Below are positions 36,265 to 45,408 of a DNA stretch of 64,000 nt, in pieces (position 1 is the first letter of the stretch; every line of letters starts with the position of its first letter). Below the pieces are notes generated by a model. The model searched no databases, had not been told where the DNA came from, and saw nothing but the letters and a program-made list of their open reading frames with translations. The position numbers were made by a program, and so were the translations under genes. Source of the stretch: Pseudoalteromonas citrea (GTDB taxonomy: Bacteria > Pseudomonadota > Gammaproteobacteria > Enterobacterales > Alteromonadaceae); NCBI RefSeq assembly GCF_000238375.3, contig NZ_AHBZ03000012.1, positions 186,001 to 250,000 on the forward strand, written 5' to 3'.

Positions 36265-37806
36265 TTAGTGAGTAAACTCCATTATAATAGCGAGTCCACC
36301 TAGATCACTCAAGTCTGCACGAATAGTTCCTTGATGGCCCTCAACAATACTGGTACAAATTGCCAGACCAAGTCCTGAGCCACCCGTTTGACGTGTTCTA
36401 GCATTGTCGACCCGGTAAAGGCGATCAAATAGCATCGGCAGTTGTTCAGATGTAACGCTTGGCGAGCTATCTTGCCATATAACCTGCGTTTTCTCCGACG
36501 TTTGCGTCACACTAATACTTAATTGACCATTTTTCTCCTCTGACACATCGGTATAACGCATGGTGTTTTGTAGTAAGTTATCAAATAACTGGCTGATCCG
36601 TTGCGGATCGCAGTGTAGCGTTAGCTTATCTGCACAATTGACTGTTACCTCAAATAACGACAATTCACTTCGGCGCTTATCAATACAACGGTTTAATACG
36701 CCACTCAATTCACATGGCATCATATTATATGTCAACGCGCCTCGGTCTGATAATGACAGCTGATGTAAATCATCCACCAAATTAGTCAGCCGCTCAATTT
36801 CTTCATACAACGAACTTAATTGCGCTTCATCAGTGTCAATAACGCCGTCGATCATACCTTCTAATTCCGCTCGGATCACTGCGATAGGCGTACGTAACTC
36901 ATGAGAAATATCTGCGATCCACTGTTGTCTCGCCGTTTGGTTTTGCGCTAACGTATCCGCTAACTTATTCATATCTCTAGCTAAAAGCCCTAACTCATCG
37001 CGCCGATCTAGTTTAACCTTATGCTCATAATCACCTCCAGCCAGTCGCTTGGCTGTGCGACGTAATCTGATAATTGGCTGTACTAGGTACTTACTAAATG
37101 GAATGGCCAATATAACTGTTACCAATAGGGCGATAAGCGCAATATGTAAAAACTGCTGTTCTTGCTGTTTAGCAAACATCGCATCAAAGCGCGATGTGAC
37201 CAAGGTGCCATTTTCAATACCAATAAAGCCAATTAAATCACCTTGCCCACGCGTTTTCACAGAGTCATCACCAGTGTACATTGGCAACCATAACGCGGCC
37301 TGTGCCATCGTCGCCTTGCCAATTAGCAGCTGACCATCTGGTGACTTAAATATCAATCTATTTGGCAATGATTTTGCCCCCCGTTTAGGAGGTAGCTTAC
37401 GGTCCCCGCGAGGCCCTCCTTTCGCTGGGCGGCGCTGCTCTGACCCATCAAACTCTTGCTTTGGTCCTCTCTTGGGTCGATAGTCTTTGCCTTTTTTGTA
37501 TTCAGGTGGTCTGCCTTTGCGTCGGGCCGGCTTGTTACTCTCTACCCCGTTGACTTGGTGGTAAAGTTGAATAATCTCGCTTAACTCAGGCGAGCGATGC
37601 TTCACCCAAGAGAAGCCATTGCGTGCCTTATACGTCTCTACTACTTTAACAATTACCGTGTGCATTTTTTCTCGTGCATTACTTTGCACATACTGTGCAA
37701 AGCTTTTTTCAAATGCAATTTGATTGGCAATGTAAATCGCTAACACCAGTGCCGAGTTAGCAATTAATATCATCAACAGTAATTTGACACGTATAGTCAC
37801 TTTCAT
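36265..37806 (-). CDS. Sensor histidine kinase with basic Pro/Lys/Arg-rich periplasmic insert (BaeS-like)
   Basis: A 513-residue kinase: membrane segments near residues 7-27 and 225-247, HAMP, the phosphoaccepting histidine in IADISHELRTPIAVIRAEL (about 300), and ATPase boxes (NLLQNTMRYT, and GGSGLGLAI). The periplasmic domain contains an unusual stretch at about residues 93-150 dominated by Lys, Arg, Pro and Gly (RRKGRPPEYKKGKDYRPKRG and further similar sequence). Such a strongly basic insert is not part of ordinary BaeS-type sensors and could bind polyanions or surfaces. It lies 11 bases after the peroxidase gene and 15 bases before its regulator. Confidence 0.9.
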   Translation of the reverse strand: MKVTIRVKLLLMILIANSALVLAIYIANQIAFEKSFAQYVQSNAREKMHTVIVKVVETYKARNGFSWVKHRSPELSEIIQLYHQVNGVESNKPARRKGRPPEYKKGKDYRPKRGPKQEFDGSEQRRPAKGGPRGDRKLPPKRGAKSLPNRLIFKSPDGQLLIGKATMAQAALWLPMYTGDDSVKTRGQGDLIGFIGIENGTLVTSRFDAMFAKQQEQQFLHIALIALLVTVILAIPFSKYLVQPIIRLRRTAKRLAGGDYEHKVKLDRRDELGLLARDMNKLADTLAQNQTARQQWIADISHELRTPIAVIRAELEGMIDGVIDTDEAQLSSLYEEIERLTNLVDDLHQLSLSDRGALTYNMMPCELSGVLNRCIDKRRSELSLFEVTVNCADKLTLHCDPQRISQLFDNLLQNTMRYTDVSEEKNGQLSISVTQTSEKTQVIWQDSSPSVTSEQLPMLFDRLYRVDNARTRQTGGSGLGLAICTSIVEGHQGTIRADLSDLGGLAIIMEFTH

Positions 37807-37817
37807 GGAGTTACACT

Positions 37818-39341
37818 TTATCCTTTATGACGAGATAGTACATTTAAACGCAAGTTATCTGGGTCGACAGTTTTAGGGCCTGGGATCCATTTTTGTAAAC
37901 ACCGTTTATCCTTAGCGCAATTGTCGGTTAATGCGCGTAAAAATGCTACTAAGTCTTTTTGCTGAGCACTATCAAGCGGTGCCGCAACAAAAGGAGAGCT
38001 TTGCAACAAGGTTAAGGCTGCTTGACTGTTCACTCGGGCATTCGCATTAAGTAACTCACATTGACTACTTTGCGCAAATTGCTTTAACCCACACGCACCG
38101 CCGCGTTCAAAAAAAGCATCAATGGCTGTTTCAGGATCAACATAATGTGCTACCACCTGCTCTAATGTTTCATAAGCACCTGCATGCCCATACGGAGCAG
38201 TTAATTCAATATTCAATAAACTCGGTACTCTAAATGCAAATTGATTTTGTATTTGCGGGTCTATCAACCCTCGGCCTAAATCTGCATTGTCATCATTTTT
38301 ACCAATACCATACTGTGGAAAAGCAAGGTTGAAAAAGCCATCATTGGTAAAACGCTCGCCACCATGGCAGTTAACACATCCAGCTCCTCCCTCTGCAGCT
38401 TGGGTAAAAAAGAGTTTAGCCCCTCGTTTTTGCGCTGGTTTTAACGCATTTTTATTCCCTTTAACATAACGATTCCAATTATTATCAACTAACGTCAGTG
38501 AAGATTGGTATTGCCCTAACGCCAAATCAATACTGTCAAATGTAATAAGCGAAGGTGCATCGGCTTCACTGTTAAAGGCTTTTCTAAATTCTGCTAACCA
38601 CGCATTGGTCGCCAACCCCCCAGACTCCACACCATAATCTCCAATCCGTTGTGCTAAGTGACTGCGTACATCGTCATTTGTCTGCGCATCATTAAATGCG
38701 CTACCACGCATTTCTTGTACTGACGTCACCGGAAAACGTGAAAGAGCTTCAACTAATGAGTCCCCAGCATTACTATCCGCAAGCCCAAACCCAGAATCAG
38801 GCGTACTAATAAATGTGCTGACATTACCCGCTTCATCTTCTTGGCTTACTTGTTCGACTCTACCATCCCAGAACAACGCTTTGGTGGCTAATCCAACGTT
38901 AAATATTGTTGGTGAGTTTCTCGGAATATCTATTTCATCATTCATAGCCTGACGACTCAAACCGACCGTGTCAGCATCAATGGCATTCACGCCAATAGGA
39001 AGACTGAGTGAGTCACCCCCACCTAGTTTCGGGTGATGGCAACTCGCGCACGCAACACTTTTCTCGCCGCCCAACGCTTTACTAAAAAATAGCTGCATAC
39101 CAAGTTGAGGAATTGGATCATTTATATTTGGTGCACTACTTTGTCCAGCGACATGCCCCGTTATCCCAAACTGGGTGATCAAGGCACTTAATTCATTATC
39201 AAGCTCATTTGCTATTTGTGGCGGCTTAGTTGGTGTTGGTGCTCTTTTATTTTGTGGCGACGGTTGTGAGGCAGCGGCACTGCCCACAAATACAGTTAAC
39301 GCAGCGAAAGCGCTCAGGAAGTAACGTTGCTTGCTCATCAT
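37818..39341 (-). CDS. Di-haem cytochrome c peroxidase (CcpA/MauG family)
   Basis: A 507-residue periplasmic protein with a signal peptide (residues 1-24) and two haem c attachment motifs: CASCH near residue 97 and CVNCH near residue 320, each within a cytochrome-c-peroxidase/MauG domain (IPRNSPTIFNVGL, FRVPSLLNIELTAPYGHAGAYETLEQV). It would reduce hydrogen peroxide with electrons from cytochrome c or oxidise another partner. It is longer than the classic 320-residue CcpA, with extra sequence at both ends and between the haem domains. The start at 39341 has a GGGTG site upstream and gives the signal peptide. It is first in the unit with the kinase and regulator. Confidence 0.87.
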   Translation of the reverse strand: MMSKQRYFLSAFAALTVFVGSAAASQPSPQNKRAPTPTKPPQIANELDNELSALITQFGITGHVAGQSSAPNINDPIPQLGMQLFFSKALGGEKSVACASCHHPKLGGGDSLSLPIGVNAIDADTVGLSRQAMNDEIDIPRNSPTIFNVGLATKALFWDGRVEQVSQEDEAGNVSTFISTPDSGFGLADSNAGDSLVEALSRFPVTSVQEMRGSAFNDAQTNDDVRSHLAQRIGDYGVESGGLATNAWLAEFRKAFNSEADAPSLITFDSIDLALGQYQSSLTLVDNNWNRYVKGNKNALKPAQKRGAKLFFTQAAEGGAGCVNCHGGERFTNDGFFNLAFPQYGIGKNDDNADLGRGLIDPQIQNQFAFRVPSLLNIELTAPYGHAGAYETLEQVVAHYVDPETAIDAFFERGGACGLKQFAQSSQCELLNANARVNSQAALTLLQSSPFVAAPLDSAQQKDLVAFLRALTDNCAKDKRCLQKWIPGPKTVDPDNLRLNVLSRHKG

Positions 39342-39535
39342 AGTACACCCAGCATATTTAAGACTTCGGAACCTGAACAGTGACAACAAAAAGTGCAAAT
39401 AATGTGAAAGTAATGTAGAAATAGGCAATAATAAATCTGCCTAAAAATGACTTGTATTTGCGCGTTATACACAGCGTTCAGAATGTCATTCTTAACAAGG
39501 TAAATGTATCTTAGCGCCAAACCAAGGAGGTTAAA

Positions 39536-39985
39536 ATGGCATTGTCCTCACAACAAACGGGACGTTATTTGTTAATATTTTGCGCTTTAATCGCACTTTT
39601 CACAGCCATTGCACACTTATCATGTATTGTCTTTGGTGAACAATGTTACCGTGCTCAATTAGCGCCCAGCGCTATCATTGAATCAGCGATTGACGGGACG
39701 CTTTTCGCCCCTCTGGCGACGGTCGTGATATCGAGTATATTTACGCTCTGTGCATTGTATGCACTAGCCGGCGCACGCTTACTCCCGCAGCTACCATTAA
39801 CCCGTATCGCAATTTATATCATTGGCGCTATTTGTGTACTACGAGGTTTAGCTACTTTGCCTCTAGTACTCAGTCATCCAGAGATGGCAAATACATTCGC
39901 CATCATAGCGGGGGTTTTGTGGTTTTTATGTGGCGTAAGCTACTTGGTAGGTTATAGACTTATACAGTGTGATGAGCCACTATAA
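39536..39985 (+). CDS. Small four-helix membrane protein, function unknown
   Basis: A 149-residue protein with four membrane segments (about residues 13-33, 58-80, 88-108 and 118-138) and no recognised motif. It has a strong AGGAGG site just upstream. It faces away from the peroxidase gene across 194 bases, and its end overlaps nothing. Conserved small membrane proteins with this topology are common in Pseudoalteromonas, but I cannot name a family. Confidence 0.75.
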   Translation: MALSSQQTGRYLLIFCALIALFTAIAHLSCIVFGEQCYRAQLAPSAIIESAIDGTLFAPLATVVISSIFTLCALYALAGARLLPQLPLTRIAIYIIGAICVLRGLATLPLVLSHPEMANTFAIIAGVLWFLCGVSYLVGYRLIQCDEPL

Positions 39986-40015
39986 CCCCCATGATAATAT
40001 CGCCGAAAACACCGT

Positions 40016-40243
40016 CTACTCATCACTTTGTGTTTGTTTTTTTCGTTGCTCCTGCTTCGCTTTAGCAACGTTTTTAAAGACGGTTGGTGGTATAGGAAAT
40101 AACGAAATAAGGGGCATAAACGCAATAAAGATATATGCCCCTTTTGGCATCCCTTTTGCCCATTTAACCAGGCTCCATAACATAAATGCTGCAAATGGTA
40201 TCACTAGAGCACCAACAATAACTTTTAAAACGAAAATATCCAT
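40016..40243 (-). CDS. Small membrane protein, function unknown
   Basis: A 75-residue protein with two hydrophobic segments (about residues 4-24 and 35-54) and a charged, Lys/Gln-rich C-terminal tail (KAKQEQRKKQTQSDE). The first Met gives a plausible membrane-insertion start. It is convergent with the preceding membrane protein. It is supported only by its coherent composition, and there is no overlapping alternative gene on the + strand with better coding features. Confidence 0.6.
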   Translation of the reverse strand: MDIFVLKVIVGALVIPFAAFMLWSLVKWAKGMPKGAYIFIAFMPLISLFPIPPTVFKNVAKAKQEQRKKQTQSDE

Positions 40244-40388
40244 CTATGATTTTTCCCTCACAATCAGCGATTAGGTAAACTAGTCAATGGTGTTTATTGA
40301 CTTAAATACAAGCTAATTTAAATACACGCCTTTAGATTTTGGGAGTTTTCGCATAGCATACCCACTTACTATAAAAGCGAGGTATATC

Positions 40389-41078
40389 GTGGATCCAAGC
40401 GTCTCTGCACTTATTGCTCTCATTAAACAACAAGATTTATCTGCCGTGAGTGAGCTTTATGCTCAATCAAGTTCGTTAGAGAATATAGCCCAATTAAAGT
40501 TTCTTTATCACAGTGCACAGCAAAACGCTCAGGTGTATAGTTTTTACCAAGATTTATGTACTCAACTGTGTAAAACGAAACCGTTACCTCAAGGGGTAAT
40601 TGCGGGCATTAATGATCAATCCCGTCTTACTTTTTTTACCCCAGCCCTTAAGTTCAACAATGGGTTTTCACTAATCAATGAGCAAGGCAATACTGCACTG
40701 CATATATTGTTTTCCAACCCGCAGAATGTTGTTCCACCATTTAACTATATTCGTTCACTGTTATTGTTTGAAAGCAATGAAGGCCTTACACATGCGCTCA
40801 AGCTTCGAAATAATCAACAACTCACTACCATTGAATGCTATTTTGCTTATAACCCACACTTTAATGATTTACCTGCGCACGAATTCTCTGCGGTACTGGC
40901 CTTAATTGAAGCGCAAACACAGTTATTACCCCAACAGCCACACGTATTAACCGCAATTTGTCACAAACTAAAGTCATCCAAGCATGTCCACCAGCTTGAT
41001 GAGAGGAATCATCGTATTTTGCTGTTGGCAAGTACCTATCAAGTTTCTACCTCGACAGTATGTGGCTTATTAAAATAA
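40389..41078 (+). CDS. Hypothetical protein with a weak ankyrin-like segment
   Basis: A 229-residue soluble protein I do not recognise, beginning with GTG at 40389, nine bases after a GAGG site. It is helical, with a single ankyrin-like turn in the middle (LINEQGNTALHILFSNP), but no clear repeat array, so an ankyrin fold is only a possibility. No signal peptide or membrane segment is present. It precedes a hybrid kinase by about 80 bases on the same strand and could be co-transcribed with it. Confidence 0.65.
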   Translation: MDPSVSALIALIKQQDLSAVSELYAQSSSLENIAQLKFLYHSAQQNAQVYSFYQDLCTQLCKTKPLPQGVIAGINDQSRLTFFTPALKFNNGFSLINEQGNTALHILFSNPQNVVPPFNYIRSLLLFESNEGLTHALKLRNNQQLTTIECYFAYNPHFNDLPAHEFSAVLALIEAQTQLLPQQPHVLTAICHKLKSSKHVHQLDERNHRILLLASTYQVSTSTVCGLLK

Positions 41079-41157
41079 TATATTCAAACCATTAACCGTT
41101 CCTCGCTTTTTAGTTAGGCTTCGTTATACTGCCAAAAGTTGCTGCTTAGGAAGGCAT

Positions 41158-43176
41158 ATGCCCATGAATAAATTAAAACTCTTACATTCAATCACAGCTG
41201 ATCATACATTGCCATTTGAGCAAAAAATACAAGAACTACTGCAGCTTGGATGTCGTATCTTTAATTGCCAAGTTGCTATTGTGAGTCGCATAGAAGCACA
41301 ACAGTACTATGTTGAACATGTCCATACGCCCGATAATAGTCTGCCTGTTGGGGCACAATTCCCTTTAGGTGAAACCTATTGCTGCCATACATTAGAAGCA
41401 AACTCATCGCTCGCTTTTGATCACGCTAGCGAGAGCCGTATTGCCACCCACCCTTGTTATTTAAACTTTGGTTTAGAAAGTTACATCGGTGCCCCGTTGC
41501 AAGTGCAAGGACAACGTTATGGTACGGTTAATTTCTCCTCAGCGGATATACATGCAGGTAAGTTTACTCAGGACGACCACGACTTTGTGTGGCTATTGTC
41601 ACAATGGATAGGGAATGAAATCACCCGAAACCACTCCTTACTCCTCTCTACACAAAACCAAGAAATACAACAAGCGATGGGAGAACTCGCTATTATTGGT
41701 GGATGGCAAGTAAACCTTGCCAATAATACAGTTATTTGGACCGATACTACTCGTGCAATTCACGAGGTAACTGATGACTTTCAGCCGACAGTAGAGACCG
41801 CAATAGAGTTTTATCAAAAACAAGATCGAGAGACCGTCGCACAATTAGTCACCACGGCAATTGAGGTAGGCACACCTTGGAAAGCTGAGTTTTTGTTAAA
41901 TACAGCAATGGGGAACCAGGTTTGGATTGAAACCCAAGGCAAAGCGGTATTTGAAAATGGCCAATGTGTGCGCTTATATGGGGCAATACAAAATGTTGAT
42001 GAACGGGTTAAAACACGCATTGCATTAACCGAGCAAAAAGAACTCGCTGAACGCATGTTACAAACCCGAAGCCTATTTTTAGCCAATGTCAGCCATGAGC
42101 TTCGTACGCCAATGAATGGCATTGTGGGTATGTTACAACTATTAGAGCAGTCGTCTTTAGATGATACACAAAAAAATATGCTCGATGTGGCATCTCGCAG
42201 CACACAATCCCTTACCCGTTTACTGAATGACTTTTTAGATTTTTCAAAAATAGACGCAGGTATGCTGTCGTTAGAACAAACGGAATTTGAATTGCCGCAT
42301 TTGATTAATGGTCTTAAAGTCGCTTATCAAACTCAATGTAACGAAAAAGGCATTGGATTAGAGTTTAATTTAACGAATTTGAAGCATCAGCATCTAATTG
42401 GTGATCCTGTACGAGTAAAGCAAGTGCTGCAAAACCTTATAAGTAATGCCATTAAATTTACTGCGCAAGGACACATTAATATTACGCTTTGCAGTGTTGA
42501 ACATGACGGTAGGTGTATCATCAACGGCCAAGTATCCGATTCAGGTATTGGTATGAGTGAAACCGTACAAAATACGTTGTTCTCTCCCTTCTCCCAAGCC
42601 GACCAAAGCACAACTCGCCAATACGGGGGAACAGGTCTCGGTCTCTCTATTGTTAAGCGGTTATGTGAGCTGATGTCAGGCACAATCAGTGTCAGCAGTG
42701 AATTTGGTATTGGCAGTACCTTTAGTTTTACACTGGTATTGGGCATAGGTGAAGCACCTAATCATGTCTTAAATGATGTAAATAACCTGCAACAGATCCC
42801 AGATAACTTCAAAGCACTGGTGGTTGAAGATAATGCGGTAAACCGTATTGTACTCGCGCAAATACTGAAAAAGTGGCAGATACGTTATGAATTTGCCTTT
42901 GATGGAGAGCAAGCCTTAGCACGCTTAGATCAAGCTCTCGACGACCCTTATGATGTGATCTTAATGGACTGTCAAATGCCCATTATGGATGGCTACCAAG
43001 CAACTCAGGCAATACGCCAACGAGAAAGCCAAGATAGCAACACCCATATCATCGCACTCACAGCGAATGCAATGAGTGGAGAAGCCAAAAAATGCTTTGC
43101 TGCTGGTATGGATGATTACCTTGCCAAACCTATTGATATAAAAGCGTTACATAAAGCAATTTGTAACGCTTTGTAA
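41158..43176 (+). CDS. Cytoplasmic hybrid histidine kinase: GAF-PAS-HisKA-HATPase-REC
   Basis: A 672-residue kinase without membrane segments. A GAF domain (about residues 15-160, with the motif LGETYCCHTLEANSS and FGLESYIGAPL) is followed by a PAS-like domain (about 170-280), the phosphoaccepting histidine in ANVSHELRTPMNGIVGML (about 317), the ATPase boxes NLISNAIKFT, DSGIGMSE and GGTGLGLSI, and a receiver domain (about 555-670; aspartate in LMDCQMPIMDGY, Lys in LAKPID). The paired cysteines in the GAF motif could take part in ligand or redox sensing. It has no adjacent HPt or response regulator gene. The start ATG has an AGGA site upstream. Confidence 0.92.
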   Translation: MPMNKLKLLHSITADHTLPFEQKIQELLQLGCRIFNCQVAIVSRIEAQQYYVEHVHTPDNSLPVGAQFPLGETYCCHTLEANSSLAFDHASESRIATHPCYLNFGLESYIGAPLQVQGQRYGTVNFSSADIHAGKFTQDDHDFVWLLSQWIGNEITRNHSLLLSTQNQEIQQAMGELAIIGGWQVNLANNTVIWTDTTRAIHEVTDDFQPTVETAIEFYQKQDRETVAQLVTTAIEVGTPWKAEFLLNTAMGNQVWIETQGKAVFENGQCVRLYGAIQNVDERVKTRIALTEQKELAERMLQTRSLFLANVSHELRTPMNGIVGMLQLLEQSSLDDTQKNMLDVASRSTQSLTRLLNDFLDFSKIDAGMLSLEQTEFELPHLINGLKVAYQTQCNEKGIGLEFNLTNLKHQHLIGDPVRVKQVLQNLISNAIKFTAQGHINITLCSVEHDGRCIINGQVSDSGIGMSETVQNTLFSPFSQADQSTTRQYGGTGLGLSIVKRLCELMSGTISVSSEFGIGSTFSFTLVLGIGEAPNHVLNDVNNLQQIPDNFKALVVEDNAVNRIVLAQILKKWQIRYEFAFDGEQALARLDQALDDPYDVILMDCQMPIMDGYQATQAIRQRESQDSNTHIIALTANAMSGEAKKCFAAGMDDYLAKPIDIKALHKAICNAL

Positions 43177-43185
43177 AGCTGAATG

Positions 43186-43899
43186 TTATCTGTTGATATA
43201 CTCAAGTGCCGTCATCTGAAAATATTCAACCTGATCGTATAAAACATGCATAGGCTCAGGATCGACAACTTCGATAGGGATCCCCCTGCGCCTTGCAATA
43301 TCTAGGGCAATTTGAGTAATATTAACGCTAAAAGAGGTACCTATAAATACCATTTTACTAGCATGCTGCATTTGCTGTTCTGCCAAGCTGATTTGATACA
43401 ACTCGGTGTAATATTCATCAAATAGTAAAACGTAAGGCTTCAATGATTTATTTAATTGCGGACCTTTAGAGCCAATTTTAAATACCGATAATAATGACTC
43501 TGCCAAACAGGTTTCATCGACGTCATCCCAAGGCGCCCTTTGCCGAGCAACCTCATCACCTTGAGTATGAAACACCGTGACTTGGTCTAGTCGGCCATGT
43601 ATAGAGATGTAATTATCATTACCCGCTTTACCATCCAGCCCATCAATATTCTGGGTAATAAGCTGCTTATTTGCTAACCAAGCATGTACTTCATTTGCAC
43701 CATGGTCACGATATCGTGCAAAGCGATGGTAATACCAAGTTAAAAACTCTCGGGGCTTTTCTTGATACATTTGACGAGTCGCCATTTCTTGAGGCGTATA
43801 GTTTTTGCTGCCTATGGTCCAAAAACCTTCAGAGCCTCTAAAAGTTGGGATCCCACTTTGCGCACTAACGCCTGCACCGGTAATATATAAAGTCGTCAA
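43186..43899 (-). CDS. Sirtuin-family protein lacking zinc cysteines
   Basis: A 237-residue Sir2 fold protein. NAD-binding motifs are clear: GAGVSAQSGIPTFRG (residues 8-22), QNIDGLDGKAG (about 83) and GTSFSVNI (about 190). The catalytic His is in SIHGRL. The two CxxC pairs of the zinc module are absent; the only cysteine is in DETCLAESL. Classical CobB-like deacetylases keep these cysteines, so this may be a divergent deacylase, an NADase or an ADP-ribosyltransferase. The start is TTG, overlapping the stop of the upstream Ntn-hydrolase gene in the sequence TTGA, so the two are translationally coupled. Confidence 0.88.
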   Translation of the reverse strand: MTTLYITGAGVSAQSGIPTFRGSEGFWTIGSKNYTPQEMATRQMYQEKPREFLTWYYHRFARYRDHGANEVHAWLANKQLITQNIDGLDGKAGNDNYISIHGRLDQVTVFHTQGDEVARQRAPWDDVDETCLAESLLSVFKIGSKGPQLNKSLKPYVLLFDEYYTELYQISLAEQQMQHASKMVFIGTSFSVNITQIALDIARRRGIPIEVVDPEPMHVLYDQVEYFQMTALEYINR

Positions 43900-44354
43900 A
43901 CTGGTTCACTCTCTTGTTTTGATAATACACAATCCGTGATATTAAATGCTTGTAGCTCCCCTCCTGTAGACTTATCCCTTGTACACGCATAGCTCAACGC
44001 ATCGACAGCCCCTTTGCCAAAGTCCATAGCCGCAATCGCCCACTTAGCACCAGAGCCAATTGCCCAATTTTGTTCAAGTGGTTCTAAGTATTTAAATCCT
44101 CGCCTCACCTCGCCAAAAAATACCTTCATATGCTTATCAACCATCAAAAACTCGCAGGTAATTGGCTTAAATTTTCCCTCATGCCAGTGCTGTTTTAAAT
44201 GGTATATCTCGGCGCAATTTCCCGTGGCAAACACCCTGCCTTGCTCTACATCAAAGTACTTTTTAGCATGCGCCGTTACGATACAATCGTGGGTTGTAGT
44301 ATAGCTATCGGTACAAATTATCTGGCTGGGATAATGAAATGCAATGGTTGTCAA
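43896..44354 (-). CDS. Small HslV/proteasome-like Ntn-hydrolase family protein
   Basis: A 152-residue protein that begins MTTIAF, so removal of Met would expose a threonine as in HslV and 20S beta subunits. Relative to that threonine, an aspartate at 15 (CTDSYTTT) and lysines at 30-31 (AKKYFDV) match the catalytic Asp and Lys of HslV. Further family signals are FATGNCAEI and AIGSGAKWAIAAMDFGKGAVDALSYA, then DKSTGGELQAF. The start is TTG with a GGAG site upstream. It overlaps the sirtuin gene by four bases. It lacks an HslU-like ATPase neighbour. Family placement is by motif recognition and should be checked by structure. Confidence 0.75.
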   Translation of the reverse strand: MTTIAFHYPSQIICTDSYTTTHDCIVTAHAKKYFDVEQGRVFATGNCAEIYHLKQHWHEGKFKPITCEFLMVDKHMKVFFGEVRRGFKYLEPLEQNWAIGSGAKWAIAAMDFGKGAVDALSYACTRDKSTGGELQAFNITDCVLSKQESEPV

Positions 44355-44511
44355 AAAGTGGCTCCGTCCTACGTAATTACTTATTCAATCTAACATTATT
44401 ACTGACGCTATCATATCAATCGAGCTGAGCATTTAAAGGGCACAATGGCCCTTTCTTAATGTAATCCGCTTTTTAAAACATCAACGGTTAATTAGATTGG
44501 CTTCTACATAT

Positions 44512-45408
44512 CTATGTCGCCGGTACATTCTTTTTACTGCCCACCCATTGTTCTCCAAAAGTAAACAGAGCTAGACTAAGTAAAATAATTGCTGCACCTA
44601 CCAATAATGTCACCGTCAATGCTTCACCATTTAACCAACTTCCCAAAGCCACTGCAAAAGCTGGAGTTATCAAGGTTGTTAACGCAACCGTGCTCGCCGG
44701 CAATTTTTGTAAAATATGAAAGTAAGCTAAAAAACCAAGTAATGAGCCAAAAACCCCTAAATACACGGTTGCCAAAATAGAGCGCTCACTCCAAATTGCA
44801 GGGTTAAACTCTCCATTCATCACCCACCACACGATACCAAACAATGGTGTGACAAAGACTAAAGCACCAAATGTCGTTGCCATGGGGTGAACAGCAAGTT
44901 GGACACGTTTGGTCATTACGCCACTCAGGCTAAAGCAAGATACTGCCAAGAATACATATAACAATCCTAATGGCGGTACTTGAAAGGTTTGTATTTGCAC
45001 TGCACAGATCAAATACAAGCCAAGAAGAGACAAACCCAAAGCAATCAATTTAACTAAAGTAAAGCGGGGCTCATTGAGTAACCTTTGAGCTAGCAAGCCA
45101 GATAAAATCGGCGCAATACCAAAAATCAATGAAATGACTCCAGACGGCACTGTTTTTGCCGCAAGGTAGCTCAATAACATGCCACCAAAAATACCTAAAG
45201 CGGAGTAACTGTATAAAGTACATGCCTGACGATGCCATGGCACACGAATTTTACTCATTGCAATAACGAGTCCTGCTAGCACTAACGCAATAGACATTCT
45301 CAAGAATACGCTTAAGGTCGCCGGCATAGTCTCACTACTCCATACAATACCGAGCGGGGTCGTTGACCAAATAAAAATAACAAAAATATACGATGCCTGT
45401 ATTGGCAT
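44512..45408 (-). CDS. EamA-family (DMT) transporter
   Basis: A 298-residue inner-membrane protein with ten predicted membrane segments in two EamA repeats (about residues 6-135 and 145-285), including the typical AILSGLLAQRLLNEP and LTTLITPAFAVALGSWLNGEA segments near the end of each repeat. Members export amino acids, purines or other metabolites. It begins MPIQASYIFVIFIWSTTPLG with a clear first helix. It is monocistronic. The substrate is not deducible. Confidence 0.9.
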   Translation of the reverse strand: MPIQASYIFVIFIWSTTPLGIVWSSETMPATLSVFLRMSIALVLAGLVIAMSKIRVPWHRQACTLYSYSALGIFGGMLLSYLAAKTVPSGVISLIFGIAPILSGLLAQRLLNEPRFTLVKLIALGLSLLGLYLICAVQIQTFQVPPLGLLYVFLAVSCFSLSGVMTKRVQLAVHPMATTFGALVFVTPLFGIVWWVMNGEFNPAIWSERSILATVYLGVFGSLLGFLAYFHILQKLPASTVALTTLITPAFAVALGSWLNGEALTVTLLVGAAIILLSLALFTFGEQWVGSKKNVPAT

